Positions 9,401-17,706 of a stretch of 64,000 nt of DNA are shown here, one piece after another. The translations under genes were made by a program, and so were the position numbers. Position 1 is the stretch's first letter. Each line of letters opens with the position of its first letter. The stretch is from positions 274,582-338,581 of the forward strand of contig NZ_CP113864.1 of NCBI RefSeq assembly GCF_026914285.1. Direction: 5' to 3'. The stretch is from Caldicellulosiruptor naganoensis. Its GTDB lineage: Bacteria > Bacillota > Thermoanaerobacteria > Caldicellulosiruptorales > Caldicellulosiruptoraceae. The notes beneath the pieces were generated by a model. That model searched no databases. It worked only from the letters and a program-made list of their open reading frames with translations, and was not told the origin of the DNA.

Positions 9401-12292
9401 GTTAAAGCTGGCGGAGTAGAGGTGAGATATAGTTATGATGAGGAAGGCAACAGAGTCCAGATGTCAGACAAAACAGGGATAAACAAATATGAATATGATA
9501 AGCTAAATAGGTTGATAAGGAAAATATATCCAGATGGCAAGAGTATAGAATATGAATACGACCAAGAAGGTAATGTAATAAAGGTAAAAGACCCGAGCGG
9601 ATATGTGACGCAATACAAGTATGATAAGATGAATCGGCTTGAAGAGGTGATAACCTCAGATGGTAGCACAAGATATTCATACGATGAGAATGGAAATGTG
9701 AAATCAATAGAGTATCCGAATAAGCTGAAGTTTGAGTACGAATATGATAGCAGGAACTTACTTAAAGGATTAGTGGTTACAGCGAGAGATGTTGTAAGGA
9801 ATGAGATAGATAAGTATTATACTCCTAGCAGTGTGATAGAACAAGGTGGTGGCACAAGCACATATATTTACAAGTATGAATATGGATATGATGACAATGG
9901 CAATATGATATACAAACAGGAGCCTATAGGTAGGACAGAGTACAAGTATGATGAGGTAGGTAGAGTAGCTGAAGTCAAAGATAGATTTGGACGATTAACT
10001 CGATATGAATATGACAATGTAGGCAATAGAATAAAGGAGATAGTAGAGGTCCCGACAGGTATAAGCAGAGATAGTCTTAATTCTGAAGGGCTGAATATTA
10101 GATACGATTATGGAGAAGTATACAGCGTTGAGAAGACTTACACATATGATAAATTAAATAGACTATTGAGCATTGAATCTCGAGACAGAGAAGGGAATAT
10201 TGTAGGTGTTAACAGCTACGGCTATGACAACAATGGGAATTTGATAAGAGCAGAGGAAAGATGGCGCACAAGAGTATACAAGGGTCAGGGAAGCAAAGTA
10301 GTTGCAAAAGAGATAGAAAAGCAAGATTTACAGACTGTATATCAAGATGCATATACTGCAGAGAATGTTCAGGTACAGACAAGCGTATATAACTCAGCAT
10401 ATAGTTCGGACAATAGCACAGTAGTGGTTTCAGTATATGATAGTGTATACGGCAGTGCATACGATTCGCAAAATTCAACTTATGACCAAAGTATTGCTGT
10501 AAAAGAGGTAGTTTACGAGACGGTATATGAAGATGTTTATGAGATAGAAGAGAAGATTAAAGTAAGTGAATTTAGATATGATGAGCTTGGCAGGATGGTA
10601 TGGGCAAAGATTGACAATAATGTGGTAGAATTTGAATACGACGGAGATGGGCTCAGAACAAAGAAGATAACAGCAAATGATGTAAAAACATACTACTGGT
10701 CTGGCAGCAATCTTATATATGAAAGCGATGCAACGGGCAAAGGATTCAGCAGCATATGGGGCTTGAGTATGATAGGAAGGACGGACGGTAGTAATACAGA
10801 GTATTTTATGAAAGATGGGCATGGAGATGTACTTATCACGTTTGACAAAAGCGGGCAGAGGAAGAATATATATGAATATGATTTGTATGGTAATGTAATA
10901 AAAGAAATAGAGACAGGGCAAGAGAACCCGATAAGATATGCAGGATACTACTATGACAAGGAATTGGAGTGGTATTATTTAAAGACAAGGTATTATTTTC
11001 CGCACACAGGGCGATTTGTTAGTCAAGACAGTATGAAAGGAAAGATATCAGATCCCGAGAGTTTGAATCTGTATACTTATTGCTATAACAATCCGGTTAT
11101 TATGTATGATCCTAATGGGGAAATAGCCATTATAATACCGCTGTTGCTGGGTATAGCAGCTCAGACAGCTATTGGAGTTGGAATAGATTTTGGACTGAGT
11201 ATAGCTGCTGGTGAAAAATTTAATTTATGGAAGAGTGTAACAACAAACCTTCTATTATCTTCAGTAGGAGTTGCGACAGGTGGATTTGTGAGCGCGTTAA
11301 AACATGCAACAAAAGCAGGCAAATTAGCGTCAGTATTAGCATCAGCAAAAAAGATAGGAGGAACAGCAAAATTTATAAAGTCAATAAAGGCAGCATCGTA
11401 TTTAATGAAAAGCAAGGTAGGATCAGTAGCAGAGATAGTAACTACAGGGATAAAAAATGCGGTATCAAGGGGCAAGAAAAATAAGCTTTTGGAACCGTTA
11501 CTTGATCCGTGGACGCATGCGAGTACAGCAGCTAATGTAATAACACAAGGAGTTACTCAGACAGCTGTAGATATTATCTCAGGTGAGAAAGATTTGAAAA
11601 GGGCTATTGGAGACCTTAAAGATGCAATTTTTTTACAATATTTCAGCAATTTAGTAGGATCGTCAATAGCGAATGGCTTAGGATGGAATGACTATGTGAC
11701 GAAAAGACCTTGGGTTTCTAAGTGGACCAAAAGAGGGGAAAATTTAATAGATAATACTCAGCGAATAAATGTTAGAACTCTGCGTTTGGCAACTGATTAC
11801 TTTGGTGTTGAAGATGCCCATACAGGGATAGTTAGTGGATTTATAAGTACATTAGTACAAGGAGTGATTATAAAGCGGAGCAAGATTGCAAACAGATTTC
11901 TCAAATGGCTAAAAGGAGTGGAATATTCAGCTGGAGAAAGTAATACATCTTATGACACTACGACAGAAAAACGGAACAAAATACCTCTTGTAGGGAACAT
12001 TAATCAACTAAGAGAAACTTATGAGAAAGATATAAATAATTTTGATTTTGGAGATAATGAAAATGTAACAGTTAGAGCTTCAAGAACAGCAATTGGAGTA
12101 GAGCAGAATACAAATATTCCTAATGTAGATGTGGGATTAGGAACGTTAACTGTAGTAAGTAGGCAAAATACGAGTTTAGGAGAAGTAAGAGGAAGTATAC
12201 CGACTATACCTGTGCCGAGGCTATCATTTGGTTATTTAGCACCCATGAGGATAATGATAGTTCCAAAAGTAGTAGTACCGACGGCATTTTAG
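3407..12292 (+). CDS. Giant SLH / Fn3 / VWA / SH3 / YD-repeat (Rhs-like) surface protein
   Basis: This is the body of a roughly 3046-residue secreted wall protein whose N-terminus is cut off by the TAG at 3371. The GTG at 3407 only marks the first start after that stop. Domains in order: rest of SLH 1; SLH 2 and 3 (about 3478-3830), which bind S-layer/wall polymers; an Ig-like region; two Fn3 domains (about 4297-4810); Asp-rich thrombospondin-3-like calcium repeats (about 4840-5050, DSDGDGLSDG); a VWA domain (about 5450-5960) with MIDAS residues DNSGSMS and SDG; an SH3b domain (about 6290-6475, LNVREGP); several dozen YD repeats (about 6600-10720); an Rhs core (RYYFPHTGRFVSQD, then DPNG near 11110); and a variable C-terminal region of about 390 residues. 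That tail starts with hydrophobic helices and has no toxin fold I can name. In Rhs/polymorphic-toxin families, the part after the core is the effector. Toxin activity here is inference only. Confidence 0.85.
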   Translation: MILLRTIFEKELLEEEIKKLREDSFKDISNHWSRDYINVAARYGLVKGYSDKTFRPNQRITREEFVLMVIRVSKYREQAASEGKQNDKKVKFKDVSVNNFGYNEIIFAVEKGLIKGYSDGTFRPRSYISRAEAAVIVARALKADVFITYKATDHQITKENASEFFELVVDKEEVGIIEKAKLTLKSKVKGVKFTAEWKASGGKLEVAKDNQSAIWSPTDAEEGKDYIVTVEVTVLTDDGDKIKIQKIARIRVNEGVQLTKNENIERPVNEIDPLFTKRESNNLVQENSSYNPLEEKLAAPVLKIAKKGEYVELTWNEVKGARSYIVKRGKVSGEYEVLASGVITTAYVDGPMDGKTTYYYVVAAVGANGTTSMNSNEVVYKALPQSPKLFGRYNGTSARLTWTKANGAERYTLYRSTVSGGPYYAIAENLLTNVFEDTNLTSGTVYYYVVKAINELGESEYSNEVAMGEGVTVAAKFNPDDDEDGDGLTNVEKLKYATSLKKNDSDGDGLSDGYEVKKGTNPLVPDTDNDGIYDGSEVVMGTDPLAKNPLTSAEKYAVSEDGKVFVKALSDANILIASLQVKRSDNVFINSLKGLVGKAIEITAGGFDIKRAEIVVNYDEAELNGVDENNLMLYYVNYDKKILEPLEDVVVDTVYNRVSGKTEHFSTFLLGDKNMPVDLSKVDIVFVLDNSGSMSSNDLNYYRIEATKKFIQNIDELNNRVGLVDFDSSVSVRSNLTSDKSKLLQALNAMRWTGGSTNIGGGLKAALELFDQEQSKKIIVLLSDGYHNTGIHPNDVLPELIKQEIVVNTIALGKDCDRELLHDIADKTKGGYFYVDNTGGLSQEDVDKQIELIYEKLTKWITLQKEAEKNLKPQEVLSIEYNDVGLDNEEFHKWITTAMTNLLTGNYMEEFDDISIEGNGPEFKFVRYYNSFANQQKTIIGKGFRTNFDSKLTKVAGVGIVQAGVLNVREGPNVNTKKIGYLTKGTKVQIEEDGNKNGSGWHRIVYKGKSAYICAAYVKELNNGIEVTYPSGSTIVFVDDNGDGIYLSDSNKADKIVLSGSEYVLIQRDLTRYVFDKSGKLIKIGDRNENYIIIEYSGDKIFAARDVFGRKLEFIFQGDNLVCIRENIKGKIGRKVEFVYDNKDRLIKVIGVDGAETRYEYDEKDRLKRIIDANGHQVVRNEYDILGRIVRQYDGEDIIRFFIYDDEDRVRYYIDENGNESMVVFNEELKPIKERNALGGGCDYKYEIYDGSKWIDVTTPDLDKDVVVSGLTREKYQELKEKGCMTKQVTIQIINTSPSLETAKTTQIYDGRGNIIQVIDAYGNSIKMKYDNNNNLIEQTDRIGATTKYIYDAEGINLIEKIDPLGNKERYEYYSINSGIRLYGLLAKYIDKNGNETRYYYEDEYNNLTRVVDAEGYETKYEYDQLGRKIKEINERGYVTRFEYDPEGRITKEIDAFGKTKVYVYDKVGNLIEEIDRLGNKTRYVYDDKNRLIKEIDAMGGEYQYFYDPVGNKIKEIDPEGRVTKYTYDELNRLVEVEDAEGNKTKFKYDLAGRKISEVNALGKETRYEYDLLGRLTKVIDPLGKTRSYQYNAEGYKISETNKNGATTSYAYDLAGRLITVYYPDGTRRSYNYDDNGNVISITNPRGYVTKYYYDKLNRVIKVEDSNGKAVTYEYDGCGNVICFKDKKGRETRYEYDALDRVKRVIAPNGAQTEYEYDAEGRVVKVTDAKGRSEEYMYDELGRVVVYKDKLGNVIKYAYDKVGNRTQLIDRRGNATKYEYDKLNRVVKVIDAYGNESRLEYDAVGNNIAKTDRRGNTTKYEYDANNRLVTIIDPYGNKIRFEYDGEGNVICRIDARGNRMYYSYDGLNRLRTVQDNDGRKTIYEYDENGNIVKIIRPDGKYVTYSYDNLDRLVKVTQENGAVTEYRYDEEDNLIEVKDGNGNITRYEYNEIDRPVKVIDAIGNEERYSYDLVGNIVYAIDKNGVRIEYSYDQLDRVVHVKAGGVEVRYSYDEEGNRVQMSDKTGINKYEYDKLNRLIRKIYPDGKSIEYEYDQEGNVIKVKDPSGYVTQYKYDKMNRLEEVITSDGSTRYSYDENGNVKSIEYPNKLKFEYEYDSRNLLKGLVVTARDVVRNEIDKYYTPSSVIEQGGGTSTYIYKYEYGYDDNGNMIYKQEPIGRTEYKYDEVGRVAEVKDRFGRLTRYEYDNVGNRIKEIVEVPTGISRDSLNSEGLNIRYDYGEVYSVEKTYTYDKLNRLLSIESRDREGNIVGVNSYGYDNNGNLIRAEERWRTRVYKGQGSKVVAKEIEKQDLQTVYQDAYTAENVQVQTSVYNSAYSSDNSTVVVSVYDSVYGSAYDSQNSTYDQSIAVKEVVYETVYEDVYEIEEKIKVSEFRYDELGRMVWAKIDNNVVEFEYDGDGLRTKKITANDVKTYYWSGSNLIYESDATGKGFSSIWGLSMIGRTDGSNTEYFMKDGHGDVLITFDKSGQRKNIYEYDLYGNVIKEIETGQENPIRYAGYYYDKELEWYYLKTRYYFPHTGRFVSQDSMKGKISDPESLNLYTYCYNNPVIMYDPNGEIAIIIPLLLGIAAQTAIGVGIDFGLSIAAGEKFNLWKSVTTNLLLSSVGVATGGFVSALKHATKAGKLASVLASAKKIGGTAKFIKSIKAASYLMKSKVGSVAEIVTTGIKNAVSRGKKNKLLEPLLDPWTHASTAANVITQGVTQTAVDIISGEKDLKRAIGDLKDAIFLQYFSNLVGSSIANGLGWNDYVTKRPWVSKWTKRGENLIDNTQRINVRTLRLATDYFGVEDAHTGIVSGFISTLVQGVIIKRSKIANRFLKWLKGVEYSAGESNTSYDTTTEKRNKIPLVGNINQLRETYEKDINNFDFGDNENVTVRASRTAIGVEQNTNIPNVDVGLGTLTVVSRQNTSLGEVRGSIPTIPVPRLSFGYLAPMRIMIVPKVVVPTAF

Positions 12293-12314
12293 ATGATACA
12301 TGCATAGTATAAAA

Positions 12315-12348
12315 TCTGAGGCTGTCTCTTTTGGGAGGCAGCCTCAGA
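12315..12348 (+). terminator. Terminator hairpin after the Rhs-like gene
   Basis: TCTGAGGCTGTCTC (12315-12328) pairs with GAGGCAGCCTCAGA (12335-12348) with one mismatch and a short loop, followed by a T-rich stretch ending TATTTT. It separates the surface gene from the membrane array. Confidence 0.65.
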
Positions 12349-12421
12349 AAGTTGTATTTTAATGGACTGAAATAGGAGAGAAGCAAATTAAAGGATATTG
12401 TGAGGTGAGAAAAAATTAGAG

Positions 12422-14548
12422 ATGTTCAAGGAAGAGAGAGTAATAAAGAGAATGTTGATAGTATTAGGTACAGCGTTGTTAGGAATATTTATAGTAAGAT
12501 TTATATGGTATACAACGGATTTACTTGAGTTAGGGTTAAGAACAAATACTGACAGTTTAAGGGTATGGGGGATAATAGGTGGGCAGCTTTCTTTGTTATT
12601 GGGAAGTTTTTTACTAGTGACAGTTGGAATACCAGGTGTAATTTATTTTGGAATTAAGTATCTTATACTTTTTATTGCGATTTATGTTATCTACTGTTCT
12701 AAATATCTGCTAAAATTAGCAATATTTATTGCAAAACTTCCTTTCAGAATATTAAAAATAGATACAGTGTCTGATAAGAATCTTAGGAATACCAATTTGT
12801 TGCGAGAAGGTTTAGATGATTATAATACGGTTGGCAAAATATATGGGGGAGAAGAATATGGGAATAAACTGGAAAAAGAGTATTATGTGTTTAAAAGATT
12901 TAATATACCTAATGGCGGATATATATATATTCCGTATTCAATTAATAAGAATAAGTATGTGAACGGATATGTAATAGGGTCAAACATCAATTTAGATATA
13001 AGTATATATTACTCATATGCAAGAATTGCCAAAACCAAGAAGAAAATTTCTCAATGCATAGATGAAAAAATAATTAAGGAGGAAAGGAAACCAATTAGTT
13101 TAAATGAAACATGTATAAAAAAGATGTGTGAAAACCTTGCAAAGGAAGAGATAAGTTTACTAAAAGAGAAGAGTAAAAGAGAAGTGGATATTAAAGAACT
13201 ACTCCATCTATCATCATTAATATCAGTATTACCCGTGTTTATATTGGCGATAATTTTAGGTATGTGGGTTATTTTGGAATACATATGGAAATTAGTACCG
13301 TATATATGTAAAGGAAATTTAATATCAACTATATGGTTTATAACATGTAGTATACTGTTAATTATGATGATAGTAATTGTGATATGGCTAATCAAAAAGT
13401 TTAGAAGAGCAGTTGGTTCTTTAGTAGGTAGTAAAGAGGATGAAGAACGGGATGGGAATTATATTGAAATAGAGGGCATAAATAAATGTTTAGTTAGTGC
13501 AAGAGATGTAAAAAAGATAAGAGAAAAAGGAAAGTTCTGGCTTGAAGGTGGAGAAATTGTATTGGTTGAAAAAGAATATTATGAGAGCGGAGAGGTTTTC
13601 AAGAGTGAGTTATATAAATTGGAGGAATGTACATTAGATGACATATATGAGATAAGATTAATCAAAGAAAAAGAAAATGGTATAAGCGAATTACCTATAA
13701 GAAAGGAAAGCAAACTAAGAAAATGTATAAGATTGGAAGACAGAGGGAATATTGAATTAGGGGAGAAAATAAAGATAAATCTGCATGAAGCAGAAAAGAA
13801 ATGTGGTAGAGTATTAGAGGAACTAAAGAGTATGTTTAAAAAAGTTATAGAGAAAAAATTTAAAACTTGGGTAATTACAATTATAATTAATTCGATTATG
13901 GTTGTGTTGGTGGCAATGTTAATGACTGCAGGATATGCTAAAGATTGGGCAGAGAAAAATATAAATTGGCGAGTCGTTGAGGAAAAAGGTTTTGGGAAGA
14001 CATTAGCATTTGAGATGTCACTAACTGATTCAGTTGTAGGTTATCCGAGCGAATCAATAGTAGAATTTTCATTTGCGCCACCAGTAGGAATGTTTTTAGA
14101 ACCTGTGAGAAATATTTTGGCAGAACAAGAAGGACTGAAGATATATACTATAAGTAATATACTGCTTAACAAATTGAAATTTATTTTGGGTGGTAATCCC
14201 AAAGATGAATTTTTAAGATGGACTAAGTTTGTTGAAACATTGCCTAATGCAAAGTTATACAATAGTAGATATGAAGGAGAAATACTGAAAGGTTTTTGGA
14301 GTTTTCATTTTTTTGATATTAATGTAGTAATAGTTATGTTAGGGCTAATTGGGTTTATATTTGGTGTTGGAAGTATACTGCTGAAAGTAATATTACTCTT
14401 TTTGAGGGTTTACCATATACCTGATATATTTTTTAGGTTGGCAACAAAAAAGGCTCGAGAAAAGATTAGAGATGAAATAAACCATAAAGCATATGATTCT
14501 GTCTACAGAGTATTAGAAAGTGAGATAATAGAAATGACCCGAAAATAG
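12422..14548 (+). CDS. Unrecognised membrane protein, A and B modules fused (array copy 1)
   Basis: I do not recognise the family. The 708-residue product is a head-to-tail fusion of two modules that occur as separate genes further on. Module A (about residues 1-460) has N-terminal membrane helices, a soluble segment with YYVFKRF...YIPYS and VNGYVIG, two more helices (about 265-325) and a soluble end with EIVLVEKE and YEIRLI. Module B (about 480-708) has a helix, an extracytoplasmic-type loop with KTLAFEMSL and NPKDEFLRW, and a helix starting in FWSFHFFDINVVIV. Copies 2 and 3 share all these motifs. A GAGGTGAG ribosome site lies 13 bases upstream of ATG 12422. Its position behind the Rhs-like gene suggests a linked role such as immunity or surface assembly, but that is inference. 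Confidence 0.8.
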   Translation: MFKEERVIKRMLIVLGTALLGIFIVRFIWYTTDLLELGLRTNTDSLRVWGIIGGQLSLLLGSFLLVTVGIPGVIYFGIKYLILFIAIYVIYCSKYLLKLAIFIAKLPFRILKIDTVSDKNLRNTNLLREGLDDYNTVGKIYGGEEYGNKLEKEYYVFKRFNIPNGGYIYIPYSINKNKYVNGYVIGSNINLDISIYYSYARIAKTKKKISQCIDEKIIKEERKPISLNETCIKKMCENLAKEEISLLKEKSKREVDIKELLHLSSLISVLPVFILAIILGMWVILEYIWKLVPYICKGNLISTIWFITCSILLIMMIVIVIWLIKKFRRAVGSLVGSKEDEERDGNYIEIEGINKCLVSARDVKKIREKGKFWLEGGEIVLVEKEYYESGEVFKSELYKLEECTLDDIYEIRLIKEKENGISELPIRKESKLRKCIRLEDRGNIELGEKIKINLHEAEKKCGRVLEELKSMFKKVIEKKFKTWVITIIINSIMVVLVAMLMTAGYAKDWAEKNINWRVVEEKGFGKTLAFEMSLTDSVVGYPSESIVEFSFAPPVGMFLEPVRNILAEQEGLKIYTISNILLNKLKFILGGNPKDEFLRWTKFVETLPNAKLYNSRYEGEILKGFWSFHFFDINVVIVMLGLIGFIFGVGSILLKVILLFLRVYHIPDIFFRLATKKAREKIRDEINHKAYDSVYRVLESEIIEMTRK

Positions 14549-14571
14549 TACAGGAAAGGAAGTAGTTTATT

Positions 14572-15015
14572 ATGGTATACAAAATTTCGGACATGATTAA
14601 GAGTTCGATAAAAGTTATTATAGGAATTTATATATCTTTATTAATGGTTTTCTTTTTACCAGTTAAACTGCCATGGGAAGAAAGCTACAAGTTGTTGATT
14701 TTTTTATCAGCACTTAGTACAAGTTTATGGGTATTATCTTTAATTTTGGGAAGAATAGAAAGTGAATCAGTAAAAAAATTATGCGTATTGTTTTTGAATA
14801 TTATGGCATTTACAGCTTCTATAATGTATATATTAGCCTTCTTTGTATTAGCATATTTTTTATATCCATTTTTATCTAGAACTGTAATTAAAATATTTAG
14901 TTGGGGAGCGCACAGTGTTGAAAGATTTCTAATTATATGTATTATATTAGTATTAATTGCAAGTACTATTAATGACAAAGATGAAGAAAATTATTTTGAT
15001 AGTGATTATTTATGA
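14572..15015 (+). CDS. Small membrane protein C (full-length copy)
   Basis: A 147-residue protein with four predicted membrane helices (about residues 12-30, 41-60, 75-105 and 118-135) and a short acidic tail (NDKDEENYFD). ATG 14572 follows AAAGGAAG by about 10 bases and the gene lies 23 bases after copy 1 of the A-B fusion, so the two are probably co-transcribed. Its second half matches the truncated ORF at 17349-17579 (shared ASIMY, YPFL and flanking hydrophobic pattern). No known family is recognised. Confidence 0.7.
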   Translation: MVYKISDMIKSSIKVIIGIYISLLMVFFLPVKLPWEESYKLLIFLSALSTSLWVLSLILGRIESESVKKLCVLFLNIMAFTASIMYILAFFVLAYFLYPFLSRTVIKIFSWGAHSVERFLIICIILVLIASTINDKDEENYFDSDYL

Positions 15016-15129
15016 GAGCATTTAAAAGTAAAATTATAATTAATTTTAAAAATTATACCATATCTCACTTCTACGAAAAATGATAATTCCGAGGGTAAGC
15101 AGGGTATCAGCATATTGATAAAGAATGAT

Positions 15130-15164
15130 GCTCTCCTGCAGGCTCATTTGAGCTGTAGGAGAGC
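15130..15164 (+). terminator. Terminator hairpin after small membrane gene C
   Basis: GCTCTCCT (15130-15137) pairs with AGGAGAGC (15157-15164), with further inner pairing (CTCA/TGAG), followed by GTTTATACATTTTTG. This looks rho-independent and closes the first A-B-C unit. Confidence 0.7.
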
Positions 15165-15226
15165 GTTTATACATTTTTGTTTTTAGGGGATTTAGTTTGG
15201 AATTAAAAGAAGAAGAGGCGAAGAGC

Positions 15227-16474
15227 ATGGAGAGTAGAGAGAGGGTAGTGAAAGCGCTGAATAAGCTAATAAAGGCATTGGCAGTAATTTGGTTAGTGTT
15301 GATTGTTCTGAGGCTTATATGGTATTTTGCAGACATAACTTATATATTTGAGAGATTATCGATAGATACGACAGATGTTCTATCATTGTTCTTGGAACAA
15401 ACAATAGGTTCTTTTTTGGCTTATAGTGTGGCTATATTGATTGTAGCTTTATTTACTGTAGTATTATTTTTTTTATTAAGTTCAATAATTACGGTGTTGA
15501 TTGCTGGTTTCACAACAACAATTTCAGAAAAGATTGAAGCAATTTTTGTCAAGAAGGAATTTGGTGCGATGCAGGTAAATGAAGAAGTAATTGAAGCTAG
15601 TTTAGATATAGATGAAGAGATTTATATTGATAGGAGTAAGAGGAAAATAAGCGTATTTGGCAGATATGAAAAGGCCAAAAAAACGGATTCACTTTTAGGA
15701 GCGGAGCACAGGATTGATGGAGAGTTTTTTATTTTTAAGTGTATTAAAGTGAAAGGAGAAAAATTATATTTACCGTACTCATTAATTGAAAATAGATATG
15801 TAAACGGATATGTTGTAGGTAAGAATATATCATACTACTGTGATGGCAATGAATCAGAAAGAATGTTATTGGTAGACGCAATTAAAGAAGAAATAATAGA
15901 AAATGAAAAAGAGCATGTTGAAGAAAAAATTTGTGGTGAAATTCTAGCAGAAAAATGTGCTAAAGCTGCTGCAAAGTTAATTAAGAGTATAACAGAAGAA
16001 AGTTTTGATACTGAACCAAGATTTAAGGATATAGTACTAACGTTATTAGTTACAGGGGTATTTTTAATAACAAATTTTGTGTCTTGGTTGATATCTAAGA
16101 TAGCAAGTAGTGAGATAAATTTGCAAGGAATATTATGGATTATAAATATAATGATTTTAGTGTTAATATTAGTACTTTACGTAGTTAAGAGATTTTATGA
16201 AAAAGAAAAACCGCTTAAGTTTGATATAGAGATAGATAAGGTACATGTAATATTTTGTGAAAGTTCTGAAGGAATAATAGAAACAGTAATAAAAGAAAAA
16301 GAAGCATTTGTAAAAGATGAATACATAGTGTTAGTAAAAAAAGGAGATGAAGAAGGCGAGAGATTTTTGGGGAAATTAAAAGAAGAAAAAGAAAAAGGAT
16401 TGTATGAAGTAAGATTAATATATGGTACCAAAAAAGAGAACAAAATAAAGTATTGGGTAAAATTAAGGAGTTGA
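15227..16474 (+). CDS. Membrane protein A (array copy 2)
   Basis: An A-module protein of 415 residues, unrecognised outside this array. ATG 15227 is chosen because it aligns with the start of copy 3 (MESRERVVKALNKL); an in-frame TTG at 15197 with AGGGGA 6 bases upstream is a real alternative. It has two or three N-terminal helices, a soluble segment (FFIFKCI, LYLPYS, VNGYVVGKNI), a second helix pair (about residues 275-330) and a soluble end (YIVLVKKGD, YEVRLIYG). The first about 110 coding bases are almost identical in DNA to copy 3, while the rest is strongly diverged. It ends 8 bases before its B partner. Confidence 0.75.
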   Translation: MESRERVVKALNKLIKALAVIWLVLIVLRLIWYFADITYIFERLSIDTTDVLSLFLEQTIGSFLAYSVAILIVALFTVVLFFLLSSIITVLIAGFTTTISEKIEAIFVKKEFGAMQVNEEVIEASLDIDEEIYIDRSKRKISVFGRYEKAKKTDSLLGAEHRIDGEFFIFKCIKVKGEKLYLPYSLIENRYVNGYVVGKNISYYCDGNESERMLLVDAIKEEIIENEKEHVEEKICGEILAEKCAKAAAKLIKSITEESFDTEPRFKDIVLTLLVTGVFLITNFVSWLISKIASSEINLQGILWIINIMILVLILVLYVVKRFYEKEKPLKFDIEIDKVHVIFCESSEGIIETVIKEKEAFVKDEYIVLVKKGDEEGERFLGKLKEEKEKGLYEVRLIYGTKKENKIKYWVKLRS

Positions 16475-16482
16475 ATTGAGAC

Positions 16483-17265
16483 ATGAGCAAGATATTAGTG
16501 AAAGGTGTAAAAAATCCAATATATAACAGATTGCGTATTAAGTCATATTTGGTAAATTTCAAAGTTTTGATAGTAGTTGTTACTATAATTATTGCTTTTT
16601 TGCTTATTAACTATGCAACTGATTGGGTTAATAGAATTGGATTGGATGTAGATGAAAAAACAAGGTCGTTTATAAATACATTGGCTTTTAGTTTATCGCT
16701 AGATATCTTATCCCCATGCTCTATCGATGACACTATTTTGGGATACCCTATTACAGAAGCTATTTTCACACCAATAATATACATGGTTACTTGGTTTAAG
16801 GGTGATAGCAAAGAAAAAATAGAATATTTTTCAAGAAATAAATCAGTAATAGAACTGCTGTTGAGCAAGCTTCAATATGTTTTAATGGACAACTCTCCAG
16901 AGGAAAATTTTATGAATTGGGTGAAATCGAAAGATATAGATTTAAAAAAATATGAAAAGGAAGATATTTTAACGTTTTATTGGGCATTCCACTTTTTAGA
17001 TGTCAATGTAATAGTAGTGATATTCAGTACTGTAGTGTTGATAGGATGTATTGGAGCACCAGTAAGTGTATTAGTATTTACATTAATATTCAGCATATCT
17101 ACGTTAATAGAGGATATAAGAGATTTGGTCTTTAAGAGAAGAGAAGCAATTTTAAGGGGAGAGGAAGGAATTGAAGATGAAGATGAAAGGAAGATATATG
17201 AGAAAATAAAAGAAGAGATAAAAATAGCAATTTATAAGGAAGAAGAAGCAAGAAATCAAAGTTAG
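16483..17265 (+). CDS. Membrane protein B (array copy 2)
   Basis: A 260-residue B-module protein: one N-terminal helix (about residues 28-46), a loop of about 120 residues with NTLAFSLSL and NFMNWVKS, a helix beginning YWAFHFLDVNVIVV, further hydrophobic sequence and an acidic, probably coiled C-terminal tail. It corresponds to the C-terminal part of the 708-residue fusion and to the gene at 19021. Close spacing to A (8 bases) and the fusion in copy 1 suggest the two products contact each other. Function unknown. Confidence 0.75.
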   Translation: MSKILVKGVKNPIYNRLRIKSYLVNFKVLIVVVTIIIAFLLINYATDWVNRIGLDVDEKTRSFINTLAFSLSLDILSPCSIDDTILGYPITEAIFTPIIYMVTWFKGDSKEKIEYFSRNKSVIELLLSKLQYVLMDNSPEENFMNWVKSKDIDLKKYEKEDILTFYWAFHFLDVNVIVVIFSTVVLIGCIGAPVSVLVFTLIFSISTLIEDIRDLVFKRREAILRGEEGIEDEDERKIYEKIKEEIKIAIYKEEEARNQS

Positions 17266-17348
17266 TAAAATAGGGATAAATAAAAATATTTTCTTTGACA
17301 TAGAAAAAACAAAATAGAATAGAAAGCGAGACAAGCAAGAAAATATGC

Positions 17349-17579
17349 GTGTGGGGACTAACTTTTGTAGCAATTAAGGCATCTATTATGTATGTATCGG
17401 CATTTATATTGTTAATATATTCTTTGTATCCATTTTTACATGAACATGTTATTAATATACTTAAAAAGGGAATAAAAGAAGAGTCAAGGCTAATAAGTAT
17501 ATGGCTTGTAATGGTTATAATATCTTATCTTCTTAAAAGGTATGACATTATAACTAGGTCTGATGAAGGGGATTTATGA
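17349..17579 (+). pseudogene. 5'-truncated copy of small membrane protein C
   Basis: This 76-codon frame from GTG 17349 matches only the second half of the 147-residue protein C (ASIMY, YPFL, then a hydrophobic end). The similarity extends upstream of the GTG into KKIC, then meets a stop, so the N-terminal half has been lost. The codons up to the TGA are clean. Whether the two remaining helices are still made is unknown; no convincing ribosome site precedes the GTG. It sits between copy 2 B and copy 3 A, exactly where a C gene would be expected. Confidence 0.65.
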
Positions 17580-17706
17580 AAATTGACATTAGAAGAAAAT
17601 TAAGAATTCTAGTATAATGCACCTATGAGAAGGATGATAGTGCAATATTATATTTTGTTTTTGATAAAGTTTAGTTTGGGATTAAAAGGAGAAGAGAGGG
17701 AAGAGC

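Noticed and set aside
6600-10720. Regular repeats that could be mistaken for a CRISPR or tandem DNA array
   Set aside because: Periodicity of about 60 bases is in protein space (YD repeats) with one continuous frame; there are no identical direct repeats with spacers.
17583-17618. TTGACA ... TATAAT upstream of A copy 3 as a promoter
   Set aside because: The spacer is 24 bases, too long for a sigma-A promoter; only the -10-like box remains.
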